Shown: in pieces, positions 21,180 through 33,563 of the stretch
How the letters are laid out: the number at the start of each line of letters is the position of its first letter
Numbering within the stretch: position 1 is the stretch's first letter
The notes under the pieces: generated by a model
The model's database searches: none
The model's input: only the letters and a program-made list of their open reading frames with translations
Told to the model about the DNA's origin: nothing
Position numbers and translations under genes: made by a program
NCBI GenBank assembly: GCA_024516035.1
Contig: CM044959.1
Span: 26,407,669 to 26,471,668 of the forward strand
Source: Bactericera cockerelli
Lineage: Eukaryota; Arthropoda; Insecta; Hemiptera; Triozidae
Direction: 5' to 3'
Length of the DNA: 64,000 bases

Positions 21180-22475
21180 AGCTGTGCCTATTAATTTTGA
21201 ACTTGATGTTAATGCTGAGTATAATTCTCCCTTTACGTTCAATGAGATGATGATGGCCCTGAAGCCTTGTACTTCTAAAGCTGCAGGACCAGACGGAATC
21301 TCCTACGAACTTATTAAAAAATTACCTAATGAGGCACTAGATAAACTTTTATTACTTTTTAATATAATATGGAAGTATGGAATATACCCTAAAATCTGGG
21401 GTGAATCTCTCATTATTCCACTCCTAAAACCGGGAAAGGATAAAATTTTACCCAGTAGTTATCGACCCATCTCCTTGTTAAACTGCTCCGCCAAAATCAT
21501 GGAAAAAATGGCAAATAAAAGGTTATTTTGGTTTCTTGAGAACCAAAAATTGTTAAATCGTTTTCAAAGTGGAGGTAGGTGGAGGAGATCCACAATTGAT
21601 AATCTCACTCTTATGGAAAATGAAATAGCCAAAGCATTTGCAAACCGTGAACATGTTATTGCTATTTACTTAGACATTATGAAAGCTTATGAAATGACCT
21701 GGAGATATAAAATCATGAAATGTCTCGAGTCCTTTGGTATTGGAGGTAGAATGTTAATTTTTATCAATAATTTCCTACATAATAGAATTATTAGAGTCTC
21801 TTGCAATGGGCAATTTTCAAATGTATTTTCTTTACCTAACGGAATTATAACCGGTTCATCTCTGAGCCCTCTATTGTTCATTGTATATTTAAATGATATA
21901 CTGGACCTTGTTAAAATCCCTTTAAAAGGCCTACTCTTTATAGACGACCTTGTCCTGACAGCCAGAGGTAAAGATCCTACAGTTCTTATTTCCCGTCTCC
22001 AGCATGCTCTGGATGACATATTAGTTTGGTCTAAACAAAATGGTACTATCTTTTCTTCTGACCCAGGCAAATCTGTTTGTATGCATTTTACCAAATTAAG
22101 ACAACCCCTACCTTATAATTTGTTTTATGATGGCACACAGCTCAATTTTGTTGCTAGAACCAAATTTCTTGGCCTAATATGGGACAAAAAAATGAACTGG
22201 AGTGCACACATATTGTACACAAAAGAAAGAGTTTTAAATGCTTTAAATGCTCTGAAAATGGTCAGCAATAGAAAGTGGGGAGTCAGACGTGAAACTTTAC
22301 TCAAGTTCTACAAGTCTTATATCCTTCCACTTTTAGACTATGGCTGTGTCATTTATGCATCAGCCAAGCCCAGTCAACTTAACAAACTGAATACAGTTCA
22401 CCATGCTGGTATTAGAATAGCCACTGGTGCAATAAGATCTAGTCCGATCCCGAGTCTCTATGTGGACTCAGGTGT
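21166..22475 (+). pseudogene. LINE reverse transcriptase domain
   Basis: RT fingers and palm are recognisable: 'SSYRPISLLN' (about residues 108-117 of the 452-codon frame starting at 21133), 'IYLDIMKAYEMTW' with catalytic Asp181, 'GSSLSPLLF' (about 241-249) and 'FIDD' with Asp271/272. Odd points: the usual K-A-F/Y-D is K-A-Y-E here, and the usual P-Q-G-S/P motif reads 'ITGSS'. The catalytic aspartates are kept but flanking motif residues have drifted, suggesting decay. The frame ends after 'SLYVDSGVP', where other copies continue into the RNase H part. The pairing partner fragment is at 46140-46611. Confidence 0.8.
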
Positions 22476-22476
22476 T

Positions 22477-23621
22477 CCCCTCTTTGTTTAAGGAGAGACA
22501 AACTATTGATGTCCTACGTTGCCAAAATAGGGGGTTCCCCATTTAATCCTGTTCATAAAATTTTATTTGAACAGAATTTATCTGTCGACCTCTTTACCAC
22601 TCATAAGCCTAAACCTTTGTTTTTGAGGTTCAAGGAGTTATCTGACTTTAAAAATAACATTATGGCTAGTGAAATTCTTCCTTTATCTAGAATTCTACCT
22701 CCTTGGACTAATAGATCATCTTTATTAACTGTCAATACTCAATTGAGTGTCTATAAAAAATCTTCTGTACCTCCTGTTTTGCACCAGCAGAAGTTCCTTG
22801 AGCTAATGGAAACTTCCTATACGTCAGTAACCAAATGTTATACTGATGGTTCAAAAAGTGTGGATTGTACAGGATGTGCATTCAGTATTGATGGTGTGGT
22901 AACATCTAATCTGTTGAACCCCATATCGTCCATTTTCTCATGTGAACTTATTGCTATTTTACTTTGTCTGAAAGCCATTACAAACTCTTTTACTTCGTCT
23001 AGATTTGTAATCATAAGTGATTCATTGAGTGCATTATTGGCAATCTCAAATCTTGAATATTCCTGTCCAATAATTTCCCAGATTTACAGTGTCTGGTTGG
23101 ATCTCAAAAGAAATGGGAAATTTATTACTCTGTTATGGTGTCCCTCACACTGCGGAATACAGGGAAATGAGATGGTCGATAGGGCTGCAAAGAACCCGAC
23201 TTGTCAAGTCCCGTTAAAACTCTGCTCACCAGCGGATTTTAAACCTTACATTGCCCGCAATACTAGAAATAGATGGCAGTCTCTGTGGGATGGTCTATTG
23301 ATTCCCAACAAATTGAAGTCCATCAGACCAAAAATTGACCCATGGCATTCTAGTAATAGAGGATGTCGTGCAGAAGAAATAGTCCTGACTAGAATGAGGA
23401 TAGGACATACTATGCTCACACACAGTTACCTATTTACTAAGTCCCCCAGACCTACTTGCCAATGTGGTGAAACTCTATCCGCCTCACACATTATGACTTG
23501 CCCGGACCTTCAGCACCATCGAGTCTCTCTCCCCTCCACACCCTCCTTACTAGACGACCAGTCGGGAAACGACTCCCTCATAGCATTCCTCAAAGCCACC
23601 AACATATTCCCCAAAATATAA
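22477..23621 (+). pseudogene. LINE RNase H and C-terminal Cys/His domain
   Basis: The RNase H fold motifs are intact: Asp114 in 'YTDGS', Glu147 in 'CELIA', Asp172 in 'SDSLSAL', His215 in 'WCPSHCGIQGN', and Asp225 in 'MVDRAAK' (numbering from the frame at 22506). This is the classical D-E-D-D metal-binding set that degrades RNA in RNA-DNA hybrids during retrotransposition. The C-terminal 'CQCGETLSASHIMTC' resembles the zinc-finger-like end of these proteins. The reading frame extends upstream into 'LRRDKLLMSYVAK' in line with the RT, so a one-base shift near 22475 splits the ORF. Poly-A follows the 3' UTR. Confidence 0.85.
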
Positions 23622-23700
23622 CTCGAGTATCCGGCGTGAACGACAGGCCTACTGCCTTGTTAAAGCGCCGTTAAACCGGAAAAAAAAAAAAAAAAAAAAA

Positions 23701-23714
23701 AAAGAAAATCTACA
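23701..23714 (+). repeat. target-site duplication, right copy
   Basis: Same 'aaagaaaatctaca' as at 20627-20640. It directly follows the poly-A tail. Confidence 0.85.
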
Positions 23715-23988
23715 TAATGCTACTATATCATGGCAAGTAAAAGAAAGTAGATAGAATTATAACTATCCACTGATATAATTTAATAGCAATCGTTTCTACA
23801 TGTTGTTACACAGAAGACAGAAGTTCTGTTTCTGTCACAAATGCACAATAGAATAACAGCTCAAGATAAGATAACTGCTACTACTGCACACCTATTTCTT
23901 ATGATAAACATGTAGAACCAACACTACCAACAGAATGATGAAGAGAGTGTTATGTTGACTTTTAGACGGGGAACATTTTGAGATGAAA

Positions 23989-24335
23989 GAGTTAATAACG
24001 AACAGATTGCGAAAGAGAATTGATGTAATTACTACGGGAGAGAAGAGGAGGAGGATATTGAAGAGAAGTAAGAGAAATCAGAGATGAAGAGAAGAAGAGA
24101 AAGAGATATAAGGGAAAAGTTGGAGAAGAAGAGATAGCTATAAGTATACAGGTTGTAACAGACTTAGAGTTAATAACGAACAGCTTGTGAAAGAGAATTG
24201 ATATAATTACTATGGGAGGGAAGAGAAGTAGGATATTGAAGAGAAGTAAGAGAAATCAGAAGTGAAGAGAAAGAGATATAAGGGAAAAGTGGGAGAAGAA
24301 GAGATAGGTATAAGTATACAGGTTGTAACAGACTT
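23989..24335. repeat. tandem duplication, 2 units of ~170-178 bp
   Basis: The unit running from 'gagttaataacgaacag' to 'ggttgtaacagactt' occurs twice head to tail (23989-24166 and 24167-24335) with small indels in its AG-rich middle. The content is purine-rich and non-coding. Confidence 0.8.
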
Positions 24336-24636
24336 GGTGGAAAACCTCTTAAGCGGTAGTAGTACAGATCTTTTCCAATAATGAATGTTCTATAAGACCA
24401 TTAATTAACCGCATAAGACTATTTGATAGCAACTGAGTCTTATTTTCTGAGAGGTGAGATTTTCAACCAGTTTCTCCAGTGATTAAATCAATATTATTTT
24501 TATGTTCGTGCTATTTTGAGAAAATGGCAACTAAAGTTTTCAATGAGTTTCATATTTGCAATAAATTACTATCCAGAGTTTTTTTCAGTGTATGTGTGAA
24601 CTTTTAAAGACTCAAACAACTTTGAATAAAGAGGAG

Positions 24637-25475
24637 TAGGAGCAAAAGTAGGTGGAGGAGGAGGTGGTAGATGAGAAGGATGTGGAGGAGGTAGAAGAGG
24701 AGGGGGTGGAGGAGGTAGAGGAGGAGGAGGTGGAGAAAAAGTAGGTGAAGGAGGAGGAGGTAGAGGAGGAGGTACAGGAGGAGGGAGAGCAGAAAAAGTA
24801 GGTGGAGGAGGAGGAGAAAAAGTAGGTGGAGGAGGAGGAGGTAGAGGAGGAGGAGGAGGAGAAAAAGTAGGTGGAGGAGGAGGAGGTATAGGAGGAGGAG
24901 AAAAAGTAGGTGGAGGAGGAGGTGGTAGAGGAGGAGGAAGAGGAGGAGGAGGAGAAAAAGTAGGTGGAGGTAGAGGAGGAGGAGGAGGAGAAAAAGTAGG
25001 TGGAGGAGGAGGAGGTATAGGAGGAGAAGAAAAAGTAGGTGGAGGAGGAGGTGGTAGAGGAGGAGGAAGAGGAGGAGGTAGAGGAGGAGGAGAAAAAGTA
25101 GGTGGAGGAGGAGGAGGAAAAGTAGTTGGAGGTGGAGGTGGTAGAGAAGGAGAAGGTGGAGGATATTGAGGAGGAGGAGGAGAAGGTAGAGGAGGAGGAG
25201 AAATAGTAGTTGGAGGAGGAGAAGGTAGAGGAGGAGGAGGTGGTAGAGGAGGAGGTTGAGGAGGAGGAGGTGGTTGAGGAGGAGGAGGAGAAAGGAGGTG
25301 GATAAGGAGGTGTAAGGTGAGATGGAGGAGGAGGGACAGGAGGAGGAGGTGGAGAAAGAGGAAGAGGAGGTGTAAGGTGAGATTTAGGTGAAGTAGGAGG
25401 AGGAGGAGATGGAGGAGGAAGAGGAGGAGGAGGTTAGAGGAGGAGAAGGAGGAGGTGTGAGGTGAGATGGAGGAG
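24637..25475. repeat. GGA-rich minisatellite
   Basis: About 840 bp of near-pure purine (plus strand) made of GGA/GGT triplets punctuated by 'gaaaaagtaggtgg'. The minus-strand frame across it (24569-25483) is long and stop-free only because the repeat encodes Pro/Ser/Leu. It is not called a gene. Confidence 0.85.
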
Positions 25476-25585
25476 ACTATCACGTGCTACTGATAGAGTG
25501 GAGACCCATCAGAAGTGACATCGGATCGCGTGATGATGCGCTGCTGATACTTAGCTCCCGACACGTGAAGAAAGTAATACACCTG

Positions 25586-25812
25586 GATGGCCCTATACAC
25601 ATGTATTTCCTAACACTACTATACACACGAGACATGGCCCTATACACATGTATTTCCTAACCCTACTCTACACACGAGACATGGCCCTATACACATGTAT
25701 TTCCTAACCCTACTCTACACCCGAGACATGGCCCTATACACATGTATTTCCTAACCCTACTCTACACCCTAGACATGGTCCTATACACATATATTTCCCT
25801 AACCCTACTAGC
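25586..25812. repeat. 47-bp minisatellite, about 4.8 copies
   Basis: The unit beginning 'acatggccctatacacatgt' and continuing 'atttcctaaccctactctac' recurs at 25632, 25679, 25726 and 25773, exactly 47 bp apart. A degenerate first unit starts near 25586 and the last copy diverges. Confidence 0.9.
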
Positions 25813-26117
25813 TACAATTGGGTGGAAAAAAATTGAAATGATTAACTTTGTTTAACAACTAAGAAAATATACCTTCATATATCTCTAATACCTACATGAA
25901 CTAACAATTTATTACCTACTTTAGTTGCTAGTATTAGCTGTGAGCAGCAAAAGCTGAATCATACATGCAGACATTTTCTACTGGTGCAGCTTATGTAGAG
26001 ACTAAAAATGTCTACGGCAAAGAGACTTACGTATAGTTCTGTTGATCAGATCTAGGTAGTTCACTTGATCGTGCTAGCTGTTCGAAGCAAGTAAAAGAAG
26101 TAGGTATAGGGTAAATG
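25813..26117. other. no feature seen
   Basis: AT-rich flank between minisatellite and SINE. I recognise nothing. Confidence 0.5.
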
Positions 26118-26280
26118 AGCGCGCGATTAGCTCAGTGGTTAAGCACTCGCTTGTCATGCGGAAGGTCCCGGGTTCGATCTCCCGTGCCGACAAAATTTCT
26201 AGGTTACAATACAAACCACAAGCGTCTACAGTAGCTCCTGTTTAATGGCTACGAAATAAAAAAGGCTGTGAAACGCTCAT

Positions 26281-26309
<29 letters not shown>
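26118..26309 (+). repeat. SINE-1 copy with tRNA-Asp-like head
   Basis: The head reads 'gcgcgattagctcagtggtt' with 'aagcactcgc' (A-box), the anticodon-loop-like 'ttgtcat' (GTC, as in tRNA-Asp), and B-box 'gggttcgatctccc'. The T-stem pairs only four bases. The body 'caaaccacaagcgtctacag' and 'gctacgaaataaaaaaggct' match the longer reverse copy at 40885-41183, and the copy ends in a T-run. The internal body is deleted relative to that copy. tRNA-derived and transposed, not a tRNA gene. Confidence 0.75.
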
Positions 26310-26314
<5 letters not shown>

Positions 26315-26487
26315 GCTACAATGATGATGGTTTGTTCTCTTAGTAGAAGTATGTCAGATCTATTCTTCTTGTTACTATCAGCGATTTGTATAGTTAAATA
26401 TATACATGTGGTGTATAAATCAAAATAAGAAATAAAACAAATTTATTTCTGTTAATTGTTATGATGTTACATAGTCCTTTTCGTTAT

Positions 26488-26599
26488 GTCACCACTGGAC
26501 AGTGGACATCGAAGGCAGAATATTGTCTGCCCTCCTGGGGATCGAAGCAGGGACACCGTACGTGCAAGCCTAGTGTGCTACTTCACTCGGCCACGGTGA
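26488..26599 (-). repeat. SINE-3 fragment
   Basis: On the minus strand it begins 'tcaccgtggccgagtgaagt' and carries the degraded B-box 'cttcgatcccc', as in the 12353-12551 copy. Body truncated. Confidence 0.6.
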
Positions 26600-27770
26600 A
26601 AAGGTGTTATAAAAAACAAAATAAACAGGTAAGATATGTTTCGGTTTTCTTGATCCTTGTAAAACTTGAAGAGGAAGTGAGTGCTTGAGCTTTTACGATG
26701 TTGTAAATTATAACATAAACCAACCATGTTCAAAAAGTGAGGGAATAAAATAGGGGAGGATAGGGAGATATTTTGAGGGAGACAGAGGGAGAGTTGGAAA
26801 ACATGAAAAGTAATGAAATATGAGGACGCGGCAGTGGGGGTTCTGGGAAGGAACTAACCGTTCTGGCATCGTAAAAAGAGTGTCTACAAATAAGCTACTA
26901 GCAAAGTTTACCCAAAAAGTGTGTGTGTTGTTTTTTCCTACATTTTTAGAAACTTTTTCTTCCAAACTGAGTGGGAGAGAAAGTTAGAGGAAAGTTTAGC
27001 CAGCACGATATAGAGATAAGTGAGGAGAGAGAGAGAGGTACGTCCAAGTTTCAGAGATATCACCAGAGGACCAAGAGTTATTCAAAAGAGTAATTAGTGT
27101 TCCAAATTTCCAAACATTTCCCTTACTCTCCTTTTGTATTGATCTCTATTTTCCTTAACTCTCTCTGTGTCTCTCTCTTGTCTCTTTCTCTCTCTCTCTC
27201 CACTTTAGCCCCCAGAGTAAGAATACTAATCAATCAATGATTAGGGATTGAACAGCCCCTACTCGTAACACTTTCATCATGGCATAATATCAATAACGAC
27301 AAGGTCTTCTTCTTCTTCTTACACTACCTTGTCTCGCCTGCCTCTTCTTCTTTTTCTTCCTCTGCTCCTCAACCCTTTCATTTGTGATTTATAGATTAAA
27401 GGAGTAAGCCATGAGTGGTTAATTATCATGGTGTAACCAATGGGTTTATTGAATATTAATCAAATCATCTATGTATCGATACCTCTCATTTTCATTATCA
27501 ATGTCGTTTTCGCTATAGAGTCCGATCTATGACAGGGACCCTTAAAACTATGTAAATTGAAGAAAATCATTTATATTGTATATTACTAACATTGTCTGAA
27601 AGAATTTATTTATAACAAACAAAATAATGAGAGACGTACTTTGGAGCAAAAATGGGTGCAACAAAATAATAATATAATTAATAGCAATTATTCAGGAACA
27701 GAAAACTTGTTGAGTTCAAAATACTCGTTGAGTTTATTTTAATTACTTATAATAAGTATGACCGACCTCG
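26600..27770. other. no gene seen; CT microsatellite near 27165-27201
   Basis: Contains a TCTC-rich simple repeat and CTT runs near 27305-27360. Open frames are short and unrecognised. Confidence 0.5.
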
Positions 27771-27774
27771 TCAG

Positions 27775-27880
27775 GGTTGGCGTTAGGAAGGGCATCCAGC
27801 CGTAAAATTTGTAAGTGGGAGTGCCAGAACCAACCTCAATCATGAGGAAGAGGTTGAACGATGCCAACTCCAAATAGGTT
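27775..27880 (+). repeat. SINE-4 tail fragment
   Basis: 'ttaggaagggcatccagccg' followed by 'accaacctcaatcatgagga' matches, in reverse, the tail of the SINE-4 copies at 27960-28262 and 47815-48110. Opposite orientation to the copy just downstream. Confidence 0.6.
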
Positions 27881-27959
27881 TGTAAAAAGGCATCATTTAT
27901 CGACTAATCTGAAGAAAAAAAACTAGGTTTGTTACCTTAGTAGCTCTGCTATATCTCTC

Positions 27960-28262
27960 TTGGTTTTATCCCGTATAAGCTTATGTTACTATTGGGGTCG
28001 GCATTGCTCGTATTGGTTGGGTGTAGCACATTTTTTTACGCCTGGATCCCTTTCCTAACACCAACGATTCTATTTTGGTTTGAACGTACTGATCAGGACA
28101 GGGGATTTACCCTTCATTCGCTGGGAAACGAACCGAAAAACTGGGAATGGGTTGGGCCAAAAAACCAGCGTGTGTGGAGTGAACAATTTTTTTAAAAGAA
28201 AATTAAAAAAAAACCCCGGATCTCGAGCAGTGATCACAACCGTTACACCACGGAGGCTGGTT
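27960..28262 (-). repeat. SINE-4 copy with tRNA-like head
   Basis: On the minus strand the head is 'cctccgtggtgtaacggttg' followed by 'tgatcactgctcgagatccg', with a good A-box; the B-box region is damaged by an A/T-rich run. The body and tail match the copies at 47815-48110 and 48560-48810 ('cgctgggaa.cg', 'ttcctaacac'). Confidence 0.65.
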
Positions 28263-28264
28263 AT

Positions 28265-31200
28265 AACTCTGCTATGATAATATATTTATGTAATTATGTA
28301 AGTCAAACAATACTCTTTTCCTCTCGAATTTATTTAAATGGTGTACATTTAGGAGTACTGTGCCTTACTAGAAAGGAAAATGAAGAAGTGCCACGTCACC
28401 ACCGCACCGGTGTGCTCAGAGATTTAAACTTCCTGTGAGAAACCACCTCTGCCATCACTACAAGCTGACCACATTTAGCTTTAAGTTTCATCCCTGGAAA
28501 TTTAAAACTCTCCTCTGAGCGGTCGGTAGTAGTTTTCTATTCTCATTTTCTTCAACCTCTTTTTTCTTCATTTGATGAGAAATTTGTAGTCCTTCCTAGG
28601 AAGATATAAATTCTCAAGATAGAACTTGTCAACGTCATAATTGAAAGGCATTTCTCAATTTTACATCCGAGCAAATCTAAAGATATCCGAAATAGGTTTT
28701 TTAAAAAATAAATATTTTATTTATTGAAGATACTTTTACAGCCTTTTTAATTTTTTAGCCATGAAGCAGCAGCTAACATTGTATTGTATTTTTTAAATAA
28801 GTCTTTTCATATATTTAAATAAGATTGCAACTTTGGTTTTGAGTGTATCCGTTGTCGTGCGATTTTAACTTCCTGCTCCTTGATTTCTTTGCAGTGCTAA
28901 AATCAAAAACTGACTAAAGGAGAGAAAATTTTAACATCAAAAAAATACATCTAGAAGAATTGTTACACATGGTTTCATACTACTGTTCTGAACAATACAT
29001 TCAAATTAAAACGCAATTTCATTTCTAAATAAGCAATAATGAAAATTTAGCATTTTTCTAACATCAAAATGAAAAAAGTTTAGTTGAAATTTTCAAATAA
29101 ATCGGTTGAACAGTTTTGGAAAAAAAATGTATTTTAGTAAAATAAAATCATTAATACTCGTATCAATTAAATTAACTACTGATAATTAATAAATATATAT
29201 AAATTATATTATTCAAAAAATAATAATCAAATAATTAATGATTTTTATATTTAGAAATGATACAGATAAAGCACGGAAAAATCATCAGTTTATGTTATCA
29301 GGGTTTATTTTTTTTCTAATTTGTTTTTGTTACACAATGTAAACGCACATACATTCTTAAGCCCTACAAGATTTACATGAAGCAATACGATACGCCCTAA
29401 TACCTGAAAGCTTCTGCTGGTGAAAGACGGTGGCAGATTAATCTACACCTACGTATGACGCACGTTTTGTACATACTGGGTTCATGTATTGCACATTGCA
29501 TATATCTGTCGAAATATCGGGAGTTCATAGAATTTAATTCCAACCGTTATAATTTAGGTACCTATTATCATAAGTCATAAGTATGCGGAAAACAGTATGA
29601 CAATTATGTATTTCATAAATATCGACAATGTACTTTAATAATAATGGCATATTAATTTTTCAATCGGATTATGACCTCAAAGAGTAATAGTGAGTATTAG
29701 TAATCGCGAGTAATAGCGAGTAATCGTCTAGCTCAGAAATAGGTATTTACGAACAGTAATGAAAAATTCTCCCTCATTTTCAAATCAAAAACCTTGTTGT
29801 ATGGCAAGTCACTCTAAGCATGAGTCTCAACACGAGCCTCCCTACTTCCTACTCCATTCACATTTTCAAGTGTTAAAATTCAAGCAAGCAACTAAAAGTC
29901 CCATTTTCATCCACCAAAAATTAGCATTCCTCGCAAGCTGAACCCCAAAGACTTGCGTCTTAGTAAACTTTCCCCCATGAAGGTGGAAAACGTGAGAAAT
30001 TTCTAGGAAATTTACCTAATTAATTACGTGGAATCACGATAAGTTCCTCACTACCCTGAACACCCACTTCAAGGCTCCCACCCCCAAACACTGCTAAATA
30101 AACAGCTTATCTCTATTTGAAACGTTGCATGATGTACTCAACGATTTTTGTTTTCCCATCCGAGAAAATATCAGAGGAGAGGCGTAGACAATGCAGAGGG
30201 GGGGGGGGGGGGATTGCTCGTGGCAAGAAGATAGATTATAAAACGAGCTACGAGTTGAAATATAATTAACATACATTTACTGGCGCCTCTCTGTTTTCAG
30301 TTTACGCAAAGAGGTTTCATAAATTAAACTGTAATTTACATAGCAACATGGCAACAAACTGAGGGCTGTTCAGACAGACATGCACCGGGCCTGCTCAGTC
30401 AGACTTTAAACATCATTGTTCACAGATACATAACTGATATGTTCAAAAATACTTCGGTAATATAAGTTGGTATGTTATTTTACCATAATACATAGAGAGA
30501 AAATCACATTCGGATATACACAGAATTTAAAAATACATAAAATACGAACCAAGAGACACATTGAACTAATAGGTACTAATGTTTAATATGTTTACATGAA
30601 TTAAGTATTTTAAACGTCTAGGTACACGTAGTATATTGATTTGACAGTAAGTTAATTACTAAACTGCTTGAGAATAAATTGGAATTTTATAATCACTTGA
30701 AGTATTTATCCATATTCTGTCACCTATTTAATTGAAAACAAGCTATTAAACCTTGTGACATACATATACATAGAGCTTCAATTCATTCCGCCCTATGTTT
30801 TTTAAAATGAGCCCCCTGATACTAGAGCCAAGTTAACACTTTGGGAAGTTTTCAACCCCAAGAGAATCTTGAGCTTCTAAAACCCTTCGCAAGGGTGCTT
30901 TAGATTTATATTAGAAAACCCTATCAAAAGAGAGAAAACCCTTCCTATCGATTTTGTATGAGAATGAGTAATAATAGCGTTGGACAGAGAAAGTTTTTAC
31001 TATTTTTAAACAACTTATATTTGAGCTCTTGTAAATATTTATGAAGATACGTTTCTCCGTTTTTCTGCAAAATATGAAAAAGGCCTAGTTCAATGGAAAA
31101 CTTCATTTTAATTAATTTTATGTTTTCTTTTCTGTTGATTACTGCATCTTTGAAATTCTTTGATATTTTTGTACAATACAAGTACATCAAAGGTTTTTGT

Positions 31201-32989
31201 TGCATAACTCTAAGTAAATTCTTGCGGAGACGAATATTGAGATCAGATCTGCAAAGAGAAATTGCGACGCAATTTTTATTCCAATCAGAAGAAAAATAAA
31301 TGTACATAAATTTATAAAGTATAATTTTATTATGTAGGTAACTAATTTAAATAATAATAAATACATTAAAAAAATTCGATGTTCGCTATCCTGGAGGTAG
31401 TAAATATGTTTTTATGACATCTGTTGCTCATTGCATACCTACATGAATGTCAGGCGCGCATTAAAATTAATTTTGAGGCACGTTTATCATATTTGTATAA
31501 TAGCACGTACCCTGTCTATCTTGTCATGTCTACAAATTGAAGTTAAATTTAATTATGTAGGACTATAGGTTACTAAACACTACAATTTTGGAAATAGCGG
31601 ACATTGATGTTTTTTAGAGCAATTTTAGAGCAATGTCCCTGATTTCCTTTCATCTCTCTCACTCTTCCTTCTTTCTTTCTTCTTTCCCTCTCTATCCACC
31701 TCTAGACTTTGTCTGTTGGTAGGATTGGGAGGGACTATTCGGTTAAGTGGAAGAGCTCTCAATGTGAGAATACTGCCGTTAAACCTTTTAATTAATATTG
31801 TATTATCATCATCATCATCATAGGGTGGCGTCATCGTGAACAATAGTAGCCAGACACTGGATTAATGACTCAGCACTTCTACCACTGTCTTTACAAGGAG
31901 GCTAATAATAAAATTATTGACAAGGGTCCCTAGAACCAAGCCAAAGCTGGACTACTCCCTGTTTTTAGTCCCCCAGCCAGACTTTGTATTTGTATTGTAT
32001 TATAGTGTATAAAAAAACTTTAATCATATTGAAATATCTGCAATTCTGCAACATCATAATATATACCTACCTACTTACCATGTATGTTTATGTATTTAAT
32101 TTATTATATTATGTCTGTGTTATTTTATTTGTTTGTTTAGAACTTTAATCTAGGTAATCAATATCTGGATGTTATATTCATTTAACAGGCTTGAGAAAAA
32201 AAAAAAAAAAACTGTATAATATGATAAAGAAATATATCACGAATTACACATTAGAAAAATAATAATAAAAACAGAGAGAGAGAAACAGAGAGCAAATATT
32301 TCAAAGATGTCAACTCCAGAAAAATTCCAACCATTTTTAACCTACGTTAAAAATTAGAAAGAGAGAAATAATATTTTCTTTGGAAAGCAAAACAATATAC
32401 GAAACAATTCAATTATTCAGGGTATTCCGAGAAGAATAGTTTAAATTCCAGTGATTTTGGTGGCATGGTATTTTTTCGAACTAGCTTTGAAAATTTGTGT
32501 AGTAAAAAAATAATAAAAAAAGGGGTCCAGGAAGAAACAGGTAGGTATACATAATTTCATACAATTATTTGATACCACTGCATGTGACAAGAAAAGAAAA
32601 TCCTAAACAGTGAGTCAGATTTCGGTTAGTAAAGCAGTTGATGTCTAGTTTTCCGGCTCCACTTGAGCTGGATAAGGTTAGGGGTGCCTGAGATCTTTGA
32701 AGCAACGTCCTAAATAATGATCGCGGTGACATTAAATCATAATAATTATAAACAAACAATAAACGCGAAATTTGAGTACGTGGAAAAAAGAGGCCTAGAC
32801 TTGGTTGATGTTTTCTGTTTGTGTGCTTAGTCGGAATACTAAATATCTTTCAGGCTCAGGGATTGAATGGGAAAGCAAATAAAGCGATAAGAGATGTACT
32901 CGATGATTAATGAAATTAAAATGAGCTAATGAATAAGCAATCAGAGAGAAGGAGAGAGGGGAGGGTAGGAGGAAGGGAGAGCGGAGGGT
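28265..32989. other. gene-poor AT-rich DNA
   Basis: Nothing recognisable as a gene. It includes a SINE-1 tail scrap at about 28740-28775 ('cagcc...agccatgaagcagcagct'), a run of 15 G at 30198-30212, a (CAT)n patch near 31806-31821 and an A-run near 32196-32211. Frames on both strands are below about 120 codons and lack family signatures. Confidence 0.5.
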
Positions 32990-32997
32990 ATGAGAAA
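32990..32997 (+). repeat. 8-bp target-site duplication, left
   Basis: 'atgagaaa' directly abuts the outer end of the left terminal inverted repeat. It recurs at 35453-35460 abutting the right end. Confidence 0.85.
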
Positions 32998-33563
32998 TAG
33001 GGTGGAGCGAAATCGCACTTTTATTTTTATTTTTTAATGGAATAGTAAAAAAAAGTTGTCTATTGGCGAGAAACTTCCGAATCTGTCATTAATTTTTTTC
33101 TAAAAAATCGGGAAGATGCGCCCCGAGCCCCGCCCACTTTTGCAAAATTGTCATTTATAGACACTTTTCCTATGAATTTTCTAATTTTTTTAGTAATACT
33201 TTTTGAAATGGAATAGTTGTAAGTGTTTACTTAATAGAATGATCCATCATTATAAAAATAAAAAATAGTCAATTTTAAATGGTAAGTCTCGCCCCAAATT
33301 TGTCCAAATCCAACAAAATTTTCTAAAATCAGCAAAAAAGACACATATCTGCCGAATTTTCTAATTTTTCTGGGACATTTTTCCGGAACAGAATAGTATT
33401 TAAATACAAAAACATACTATCCTCGTTTACTTAGATTAAAAAGTTTTATAAAAGTTACACGTTAAGTACCGCCCCGAGCTGCACCAAGGCCGCCTAATAT
33501 TCTAGTGATAAATAGCTCTCTCTGGGCTCTCTATGAGGATGGGCTCATGTACTGTGGTACACA
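32998..33563 (+). repeat. left terminal inverted repeat
   Basis: 566 bp, from 'tagggtggagcga' to 'tgtactgtggtacac'. Matches 34895-35452 in reverse with scattered substitutions and small indels (for example 'aatcgcac...' versus 'atgtttct...' near the tip). Confidence 0.85.

Larger units (their letters stand above)
20641..23700 (+). mobile_element. 5'-truncated LINE with RNase H (third family)
   Basis: A 3.06-kb retroposed copy bounded by a 14-bp target-site duplication and ending in about 22 A residues (23679-23700). It starts between the endonuclease and the reverse transcriptase, so ORF1 and endonuclease are missing. The remaining ORF2 reads through linker, RT, RNase H and a Cys/His C-terminus, but is split by two frameshifts (about 21165-21180 and 22470-22495). 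An RNase H after RT places it in the I/R1/LOA-type group of non-LTR elements. It is an inactive but fairly recent copy. Confidence 0.85.

Noticed and set aside
24569..25483. 304-codon Pro-rich minus-strand frame
   Set aside because: It is the complement of a GGA/GGT minisatellite. The composition alone keeps it open and there is no domain or start context.
25586..25812. Telomere-like repeat (CCTAACCCTA phrases)
   Set aside because: The phrase is part of a 47-bp unit, not a short telomeric repeat array.
26118..26191. tRNA-Asp gene
   Set aside because: The T-stem has only four pairs and the acceptor does not close. The sequence continues into a SINE body shared with 40885-41183.
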